Assembly: GCA_030734395.1 (NCBI GenBank)
Contig: JAUZTG010000003.1
Location: forward strand, 1,116,001-1,180,000
Reading direction: 5' to 3'
DNA length: 64,000 bases
Origin: Sarocladium kiliense
Taxonomy: Eukaryota; Ascomycota; Sordariomycetes; Hypocreales; Sarocladiaceae
The notes below the pieces were generated by a model. It saw nothing but the letters and a program-made list of their open reading frames with translations. It was not told the DNA's origin and did no database searches. The stretch's first letter is position 1; the number at the start of each line of letters is the position of its first letter. A program made the translations under genes and the position numbers. Shown piece after piece: positions 56,539-64,000 of this stretch.

Positions 56539-57312
56539 TTATTTCTCCTTCTTCGCCTTGGCACCCTTGACCTTGGCAGTGCCACGGAGGGTCTTCTGCC
56601 TGTTCTTGCGCTGCTTCCCTGTTGTTCCAGACTCGTTAGTATCTTGTTCATTACATGTAATCGGGGAGGATCTTGGGTTGTAGTCGGATATCTCAACATA
56701 CGTTGCTGTCTGCTGGCACGCTCGGCCTTGGTGGCCATGCCGACTCTGACGAGCCTGTACTGGGGCTCGAACTTCTTCATGGCCTCGGGAGAGTCATAGA
56801 CAAGGGCGAAGCCAGTGGTCTTGCCACCACCGAAGTGGGTGCGGAGACCGAAGACGGAGATCTGGTCCTTCTGGGCCTTGTAGAGGCCACCGAGCTTCTC
56901 ACGGAGCTCCTCCTTGGAGATGTTGGCGCGGTTGGGGTGGAGGATATCACTGCAGAAGAAATTTCAGTCAGCCTGACGTGCTCCTTGATACGAGAGTCGA
57001 GCGGTCATAGAGATGAAAGGCATTGCCCTCTCGGCGAAAAAACGCATTTCGAGTCCATCTTGCCCCCAATGCAGTCTCCTGTGGAAGACAGGCATTCCAT
57101 CTGCGTATTTCGACGGTCTTCCTGGTCGCTGATCGATGGTAGGCAGTAGATGGACTCGATTATTGCGATGTTTCGTGCGGCAGGGCTTGTCTATATCTCC
57201 AATCTCGCTCGAAGGCGGGCAGTACTCACACGACCATCTGCTTGCGGCCGAGCAGAGGGTTGCGGATGAACTTGCGCGTGCGCAGAGTCACGGGGGAGTC
57301 GTTGTCGGCCAT
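56539..57312 (-). CDS. RPS24: 40S ribosomal protein eS24
   Basis: Three exons on the minus strand: 57312–57230, 56949–56702 and 56618–56539, giving 136 residues, the usual length. The introns are 280 and 83 nt, the first long, as is common in ribosomal protein genes. The start MADNDSPVTLRTRKFIRNPL, the core VDILHPNRANISKEELREKL, HFGGGKTTGFALVYDS and EAMKKFEPQYRLVRVGMA, and the basic tail RKQRKNRQKTLRG match eS24. It is a structural protein of the small ribosomal subunit, also needed for 18S rRNA maturation. Phase continuity across both introns supports the splice choices. Confidence 0.96.
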
Positions 57313-57544
57313 GTTTGCGGTGTTGGGTGACTGTCCTGGCGATGGAACCGATGGTCGTGGATGGTGAGAAAAAGAGAGGTCGTGAGGCGTTTGAAGAGGG
57401 CTGGCTTCCAATCCGAGTTTGAACCCTAAGCAAGAATTGTGCGTGGATGCGGGCCAAAATTATTAGCGCGGTGGCACCTGACCAGTCGGCATCGAGAATG
57501 CAGAAAGTGGGGGCGAGACATCATGTGACTTCGATGTTCCGCAG
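57313..57544. promoter_or_regulatory. Divergent promoter region, RPS24 / methyltransferase
   Basis: Only about 230 bases separate the start codons of the two diverging genes, so the promoters must share this stretch. Confidence 0.5.
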
Positions 57545-58753
57545 ATGGTCGCTTATTCATCATGTTATGAGAGTTGGAAGGCATGGTCTCTCTACCCAGC
57601 TTCTCGCTTTTGCATCACAGCGCGAAAAATGTGTAGAATTCCTGGGGACGATGTACAGAACCAGGTGCGACGATACTGTAGCCAATATCTGCAGTTGGAA
57701 CCTTCTCCCGACCTTCCTGCGCCTCATCTTTTGAGAGAGGCACCGATTCAGGAAGCCATATTCAACAGTCTCTTTGCTGAGGATGCTGTTCGCTATGGAC
57801 CACCCCTCCGATATCAGCTGAAAATTCTGAAATCACTTGTCGCCCAGATCGAGGCCAGCATTGAGGATTGGGATGCTCATGTGAGTATCTTCTTTGAGGA
57901 CGATTTGCATGCTTCGCTCTCTGGCGTAGATAGTGCCTGACAGCTTCTGTAGGAGGTATCTGAGAACCTCATGTCGGCACTTGGTGTACTTCTGTCAAGC
58001 CATGTACCATCTGAGATGGAAAGTGCCCAGCAGAAATCGTACGTCAGCTATCATCAGTCATCACTGGAGCGGACCCGGAAACCCAATTCCATGGCAGCCA
58101 ACCCAATGTACATTACCACACTTGAGAATCGTTCTCTGCTATCCGCAGGCGGTACGACAGGTCTACGTACTTGGGAAGCTGCTCTGCACCTCGGACAGTA
58201 CCTCTGCGAGAATCCGACCATTGTCCAAGGCAAGCGCTTATTGGAGCTTGGAGCTGGAACAGGCTATGTCTCCATTCTATGCGCAAAGTATCTTGAAGCG
58301 GAACATGTCATAGCCACAGATGGTTCGGACGATGTAGTCAACAATATGCCAGACAACTTCTTTCTAAACGAGTTGCAAGGATCGGACAACATCGTCTCCA
58401 TGCCACTTAATTGGGGCTGGGCACTCGTTGGCACCGAAGAAGACCTGTGGAATGGAGGGAGAGCTCTCGATGTTGTCCTCGGAGCCGACATAACATACGA
58501 TAAAAGCATTATCCGGCCACTGGTCAGCACTTTTATTGAGATTATCACCTTGTACCCCCAGGTGGAGATATATGTCTCCGCAACGCAGAGGAATCACGAC
58601 ACCTTCCAAGCATTCTTGGATGAGTGTATGAGAAACAAGCTCATAGTCAATGAGGTGGAGTTTCCTGCACCAGCCAGCAGGGCAGCTCAATTGGGCCCAT
58701 TCTACAGCGATAGCGTTGAGATCAAGATCTGTAAAATAATAAAGCCCAGCTAG
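57545..58753 (+). CDS. EFM3: Lysine methyltransferase, EFM3/FAM86 type
   Basis: Exons 57545–57880 and 57953–58753 (intron 72 nt) give 378 residues. The N-terminal part (RRYCSQYLQLEP, LLREAPIQEAIFNSLF) is the FAM86-specific region. The methyltransferase core has GLRTWEAALHLGQYL, the SAM-binding LLELGAGTGYVSILCAKYL, HVIATDGSDDVVNN and DVVLGADITYDKSII. Family members in yeast and humans methylate elongation factor 2 in the cytosol, and this one is predicted to do the same. An ATG at 57629 is an alternative start, giving MCRIPGDDVQNQV, and is about as plausible. The gene ends in a normal TAG. Confidence 0.87.
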
Positions 58754-61700
58754 TTCTCAGACTTGGAATTCTTTTGCCCATCGCCTCCTTGGACCCATAG
58801 GCAACTTTGGCTACCCTGCAGTGATCTATCATTCCCTCGGGCGTTGCATTACTTCGATGGACTTGAACAATTGAAAGCGAAGACATTCTTCTTGGCTCAA
58901 TCAGGTCGGAAAAGCTGACTACTTTCAAGAAAACCACAATTGCTGTAAGTGATGGTCAATACAGCCGTGGTTTTTGTTTGGTGCCAGGTTTCACACAAAT
59001 AGATTAGACTAATCCTATGGCGGCTTGTTCAACTGCAGGAAGTTGTCCAGAACCATAGACTAACGACCAACATAAGCCCATTCATAACTCATCCGTACTG
59101 CGCTGTGGGCCTGGCGTCTGATCATCTCACCCAATCCCCTGCAGTGAGCCCGTTACGTAGCCAGCATCTGATCTTGCTGCCACCCTCTGCCCATGTACCA
59201 CCAGCAGATGTTCAAGGGGATACCTCTTGTAGCTCGTGCCACCTGTCTCACAATGACATGGACTCAGACCGACGACGTCAAGCGGCGAAAAATGTGCATC
59301 AAGGCGCTGCTTCGGAGGACGAGCGGCGTCGCGGGTTAACCTACCCTACCTACCTTAAGGCAGTAGAACAATATTATGGGCCACCCAAATGACGCATGCG
59401 GCCCGCCAATTAGGGGATGCTGAGTGTCTGGCGAAAGCCTCCGTATCTAAGCGCAGCTGCTAGGCGCTCGAGGACCTAGGTAAAATGACATAGGATACGG
59501 AGGGTCTTTCCCGTGTCTATACCGCAGTGGAATGTGTCCGTGATGACAAGTGTCGAATTTTGTAGTGGAGCTTGAAAGGCCAAGGCCAAGGCCAACTTTT
59601 CGAAGGGTCGCGAGATGTAGGCGCATTTTACAGATGAGCATAGACCTGGAACATGCCAGTCGACCCTCCGTCACTGAGCTCCCAGAAGAGACATAGGTGA
59701 ACGGGGAACAAGTTCGGATCTGTCACCTGCGCCTCGTAGAAGTAGGTGTCGATCGGCAGGGGGGTCAGATCAACGGAGTGTTGGAGCCGATGATTCGGGC
59801 GATCTCAGGTGTAGATGGGCACGCACGCACGTGCCTCTCTCGAGCGATCTTGGAACAGACGCAAGAGACGGAGCTTGATCTCCGAGCAGAAAGACCGGAA
59901 GGGCCCAGTGTGATGCCGCTGAGCGACATGATGGACGCAGGCCCCTGTCAAGATCGTGGTAAATTATCTCGTGGTGCAGACAAGGCCCGGATGATGACGT
60001 AGGCATGTTGAGAAGAAGAAGGGGAAGCCAGTCTCAGAATGATGGATAGCTACTCGCCTGCTGGCAGGAAGCACGAGCACAATTCGAGACCGAATGGCCA
60101 CCACTGTTTGATCATACCACTGTCTGTGGTATAGCTATAATAATCAGGATTTAATGCGATTCTCAAAGCTAGCCTCCTGGAATCATCCTAGGATGGTTAG
60201 ACGTGCTTATGAGCAGCCCTACCAACAGTGGTTCGATGCACATGAAACCTTACGTGGGAGGGGGCAGACCCGGTACGCCGGCGTGCCCTTCTAGATCGAC
60301 ATCCACGTCACAGGTGTGTGGGAGGAGTGAAACGGTTTGGACATGTCAGTCTCCATGAACCCCATTTATCGGGTGATGATCTGCTGGTGGCCTTGGCTGG
60401 TTACAGTAGGGGCAACGAAATACCACGACAGAATCAGGAGGTTTGCCAGACGACCGCCGATGGTGTAATAGCTGTGATCGATGAGACAAGGTACCTTGGT
60501 CAACGGCGGACAAGCAGGTACCTTACTCTGATGATGTGCTTGTGGTGGATTTGATGCAACGAACCCGTTCCTGACGGGCAACCTGGCGCGGAACGTTTGA
60601 AGCGGAAGACCCGGTTATTCCGTTATTAACGGACAAGCAGGTTTGGAAGGTCATCACAAGCCGTCAGTGCGGCTGTGTGCCATATGTCGAGTGATATACG
60701 TCGCCGCCTCTGACTTCATTTTTGAATGACTTCGTGGTCGAAGATCCCCGGAACAGGCTCGATGCTCCGGGCCTCGAGTCAAATGGTCCCAAACCCAGTG
60801 GTGGCCGCCATTCGCCACAAGGCGCGACCATTGGCTTCAGCCACATCCCCGCCGTTTTCTTTGTTCTCCTACCGTTTCCGTTCGTTCTATCGAACCGGTG
60901 TGTGCGCCTGGACCCCTCACTCTGAGCTGCCACACCATCACGCAACCACCCATCCACAAAGCTCTGGCAGTCCACCGCTCTGTGACGTCCAGTACACGAA
61001 TCACAACCCTGGTACCACCCCATCCTTCCGTGTTCCCCAATTTCTACCAATCTCGCCCACTCCCGATATCGTGCAAGCGGCGCCCCCCGTCATTGGATGC
61101 CAATGGCATACAGCCCTCCCGCAACCCAAAGTTCTGTCCCAGATAACTACCACCTTGCAGACAGGCTACAGACCCTTTGGGCGCACCGCCAACAACCATC
61201 CCTCTCACCGGTTCTGTGCCAATCTATCGAAAGGAAAGCGACAGACTCTCGTGGAACTCCTCCCAGACGAATCGCACCTACCATTGTGACAAGCCAGCAG
61301 CATCACGGAAGGGTCAGTCTTGGGTTGCTGAGGACAAGTGATCGGCGTCTAACCTTCCCTCATGCACTCTGCAAACATGCTACGAAAAGACGGTCTAGAG
61401 TCTCCGCGCGTCGCCTATTCTTGGACGTGGTAGCAGGCCCCGGCCTGCGCTTGAGAATAGAGGGGAGAGCAACCTATTACGGCATTGCACTAACCTTGCA
61501 GCACCGTCTTGCTGGCCTTGCTGCCAACTGGTCCCGAATCAAAGAATCTCGACTGTTCGGTCACTACGAAACGGTGGGAGGGGCGCATGATACGAACAGG
61601 CCTAGCTTCCACAGACGCCTGTTCGCTATCAAGAACATCCTTGGCACCATACCATCCACCAGCGCCCCATCCATTCCCCATTCTCCAGGACTGACCAGGG

Positions 61701-62267
61701 TGTGTCGATCGACCATTATCACATTGCTTGTCTTGCCGCTACCAGTCTTGCTCGGAACTACTTCCCCTGGAAACTTTCCTCCCTCCTCCTTCTCTCAGAT
61801 TATAATTTCCCACTCCCAAAGCTCTGGCAACTTCCAGCTTGACCAGACTTTATCTCTACGAACGGACTCATAATAACACCTTACATAAAGCCGGACGACG
61901 CCAGACTGGCCGATTACCACCCGACGCAGCTATCTGCTCGCTCCACCCGTTCCGCGCCATCATCCTCTCTTACAAGCTTGCTCGTGCTTACCACCCTCAT
62001 CTTCGCACACAATACGAGGCCAAGCAGCAGCAGCCTCTTCCTTCAGGAGACGACTCTATCGACCTGAACCAAAGACATTGGTTGATTGATAGGCTTTCAG
62101 CGCTTATCATCTTCTTATCGGGACCAAGAGCTTGACAGCCGTATCTTTTTATTGGCACAACACCATCAAGATTCGTTGGCTTCTGCAACACATGTTGAAG
62201 TCGCCTTGTGAAGCTCCCTCGATCTTGGAACGCACTCGAACTCGACAATCTTGCCTACGCATCGCCG
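58754..62267. other. Long intergenic region and 5' leader
   Basis: About 3.5 kb with no supportable gene. Frames at 60726–61873 look like a C/T-rich, low-constraint leader of the gene at 62268. They have no domain, and their amino-acid composition (His, Pro, Ser, Thr) follows the base bias. Confidence 0.5.
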
Positions 62268-62855
62268 ATGGTTTCGTCATTGTCGATGACAACCCGACCT
62301 CGATCCTACACCCTCGAACCACCGACGACCACGACGGCCGGTAACAAGATGTCCACCACTAAAGGTCACTCTCAAAGCCTTGCACTGCAAAAGTACATGC
62401 TTTTGCAAGAGCAGCACGAGGTATTGTGCACCCACCTGGATCAGATTCGGCCTGCCTGTAACGCGAGCTTCGCCTCCCCCTTCTCGACCCCTTCAACCTC
62501 TCCCACCCGGTCCTCGCCATCACTTTCACCTGTTGCGCCTCGTCGGCATTCGCGGAGCAGTGATCGCAGCAGTGGGAACCAAATACGTGCCCGTGCACGC
62601 TGTAGTGGCTGGGATGACACGCGGCGAGTCGTTGAGACCACGCTGGACACCATTCCCGATGAAGAGACGCTCTATGAGATTTCGGCCGAGGAACAACGCC
62701 TGTTCGACGTCAATGAAGGGATCAAGCGTGCTCTCATGGAGCTCCTCAGCTGCGATGCCGTGCGACGCGATACCTCCTTTCGGATGTGGGTGCAGACACG
62801 ATTGATGGAGACTGAGAAAGAGCTTCGTTCTGGGCGTAGACGGCGCAGCTCGTGA
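62268..62855 (+). CDS. Conserved fungal protein, Ser-rich, unknown function
   Basis: A single exon of 195 residues. The N-terminal MSTTKGHSQSLALQKYMLLQ and the C-terminal RMWVQTRLMETEKELRSGR look strongly constrained, with a Ser/Pro-rich linker between (SPFSTPSTSPTRSSPSLSP). The C-terminal half is helical and ends near basic RRRRSS. I recall this pattern from many filamentous ascomycetes, where it is annotated only as hypothetical. The ATG at 62268 was taken. The internal ATG 27 codons later (MSTTKGHS) is the alternative. Confidence 0.7.
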   Translation: MVSSLSMTTRPRSYTLEPPTTTTAGNKMSTTKGHSQSLALQKYMLLQEQHEVLCTHLDQIRPACNASFASPFSTPSTSPTRSSPSLSPVAPRRHSRSSDRSSGNQIRARARCSGWDDTRRVVETTLDTIPDEETLYEISAEEQRLFDVNEGIKRALMELLSCDAVRRDTSFRMWVQTRLMETEKELRSGRRRRSS

Positions 62856-63767
62856 GGGTCTGTGGCCAGTCATGACACTGCCAGGACTTCGTCACTTTGT
62901 TTTATTTCGAATTGCATCTGCGACGGCGTTCTGGATTCTATGACACGCGATACAGCATTCACCAACGGAAGTATGGCTTTTGGTACGCGTTCTCAGCGAT
63001 TGGCATTGGGAAAATCAGCTTTTGCTACTTTGAACAAAAGGACATGGTGTTTTGAGATGGCACGGCGCTGCCAGTACACCACGGTCCGTCACATCAACAT
63101 GAAACTATATTCGTTAGTATTGTTAATACCATTACGCCAAATGGCTTGGGTCCTCTGAGACACTCGCATGGATGAAGCTTGTCGTGCACGTCATGCCTAG
63201 TGAGACATGTACTTGTGCGATGCGAACGGCTTCGTGAGAAAATTTAACGTCGCAGACATCGTGATCGATCGATGTACAGTGCGGGCAGTCTCCACGCTGA
63301 TAAGCCAAGCCCATCACGAACATTCTTAGCGCCTGGTGCAATGTGGATGTAACGATGCAGCCAACTGAAAGCGGGCTGACTGGCGTGGCATGGGTCGCCG
63401 ATGCGGGTTGAGCTTATCCTATCGGTAGTGAATTGGCTCAAATTATCTCGAGAACAAATGGAACACTGGAGATGAGAATCATTTCTTTTTTGAAATGAGG
63501 GGATAGGTTTGGTGACGAATGGCAGGGATAAGACAGCCAGCCCACCCTGGGCAAGAATCTGGGGGGCAGTTCTCGTGCTCGGTGAAGTCCTTTGGCGTCC
63601 GTTCTGGGTTCGAAAACCGGTCACCTATCGATAACGGCTTATCGCCGGATAAGACCTATTAGGCGTGTGGCGTCACTCTCCGATGGACCTTGTCGGGCCA
63701 AGATCAACAACTTCTGTTGTCCTTGGACAGAGCTATCCGCGAACCTAGGTTCTTGTCAGCCGCAATC
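62856..63767. other. Intergenic, nothing seen
   Basis: Frames at 62862–63158 and 63244–63624 are short and lack any motif. Confidence 0.4.
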
Positions 63768-64000
63768 ATGTCGGTCCTTCTCGAGACAAGCGCTGGCGAT
63801 ATTGTCATCGACCTGCTCGTTGATCATGCACCAAAGCTGTGTGAAAAGTGAGTCACCTCCATTGCGGTACCCTCCAGTGCTACACGTCCTGACACTTTCG
63901 TCGCCAGCTTCCTCAAACTTTGCAAGGTTAAATACTACAACTTCTCGCCGATCCACTCCGTCCAGAAAGACTTCTCCTTCCAGACCGGCGATCCTCTCGG
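63768..64000 (+). CDS. Cyclophilin-type peptidyl-prolyl isomerase, PPIL4 class (3' cut by window)
   Basis: Exons 63768–63847 and 63908 onward, with a 60-nt intron (GTGAGT…GCCAG), running off the right edge. The visible 57 residues (MSVLLETSAGDIVIDLLVDH, KLCENFLKLCKVKYYNF, FSFQTGDPLG) are the start of a nuclear cyclophilin. The VKYYNFSPIHSVQKDF variation on the usual catalytic-domain opening is characteristic of PPIL4/CYP6-like members, which carry an RNA-recognition motif downstream and act in splicing. That domain is outside the window. Confidence 0.88.

Noticed and set aside
60726..61873. Two overlapping plus-strand frames of 187 and 258 codons
   Set aside because: His/Pro/Ser/Thr-rich composition reflects C/T-rich DNA, there is no domain, and they lie directly upstream of the 62268 gene. 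More likely a long 5' leader.
1..64000. CRISPR arrays, bacterial operons or phage genomes
   Set aside because: No regularly spaced repeats are seen. The genes are eukaryotic, with spliceosomal introns, so the collar gene is not part of a prophage.

Overview
The window is a stretch of filamentous ascomycete (Pezizomycotina) nuclear DNA. The evidence is intron-containing genes with short GT–AG introns of about 50–110 nt, long gene-poor spacers, a Zn2Cys6-type transcription factor, a highly reducing PKS relic, an AA9 LPMO, an IDO-type dioxygenase and an AT-rich island. A Dothideomycete is a reasonable guess, but the sequence alone does not settle the class.

Layout. 1–6.2 kb: C-terminal part of a fungal transcription factor, a small glyoxalase/VOC gene, and on the minus strand a truncated, frame-broken highly reducing PKS (ER–KR–ACP half only). 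6.2–9.0 kb: two weak ORFs and an AT-rich island. 9.0–10.3 kb: indoleamine 2,3-dioxygenase. 11.4–12.3 kb: an ankyrin-repeat fragment. 12.8–21.0 kb: the most unusual part. An intron-containing gene with three phage-type tail-collar repeats is divergent from a seven-exon gene for a 1443-residue protein with C-terminal membrane segments, and a small orphan gene lies convergent to the latter. 21.65 kb: tRNA-Lys(CTT) with an intron. 23.9–31.1 kb: two membrane or secreted proteins of unknown function, a sugar-transporter remnant, a small orphan gene and an AA9 LPMO. 33.2–35.1 kb: a wax-synthase-like MBOAT gene convergent with a small four-helix membrane protein. 38.3–39.8 kb: an amino-acid transporter.

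From 42 kb on the genes are mostly housekeeping: an FHA-domain protein, the RNA polymerase I subunit Rpa43, a secreted protein with a duplicated 3' end, GTP cyclohydrolase II (riboflavin), a large acidic nuclear protein with a coilin-like layout, a small secreted/anchored protein, ribosomal protein eS24, an EFM3/FAM86-type methyltransferase, a conserved fungal protein and the 5' end of a PPIL4-type cyclophilin.

The left half (1–36 kb) thus looks like accessory, rearranged sequence (broken PKS, transporter remnant, orphan genes, AT-rich DNA). The right half looks like conserved core. Splice sites were chosen by eye, using consensus and reading-frame continuity. The best candidate for an undescribed system is the tail-collar gene with its divergent large membrane-protein partner at 12.8–20.2 kb.
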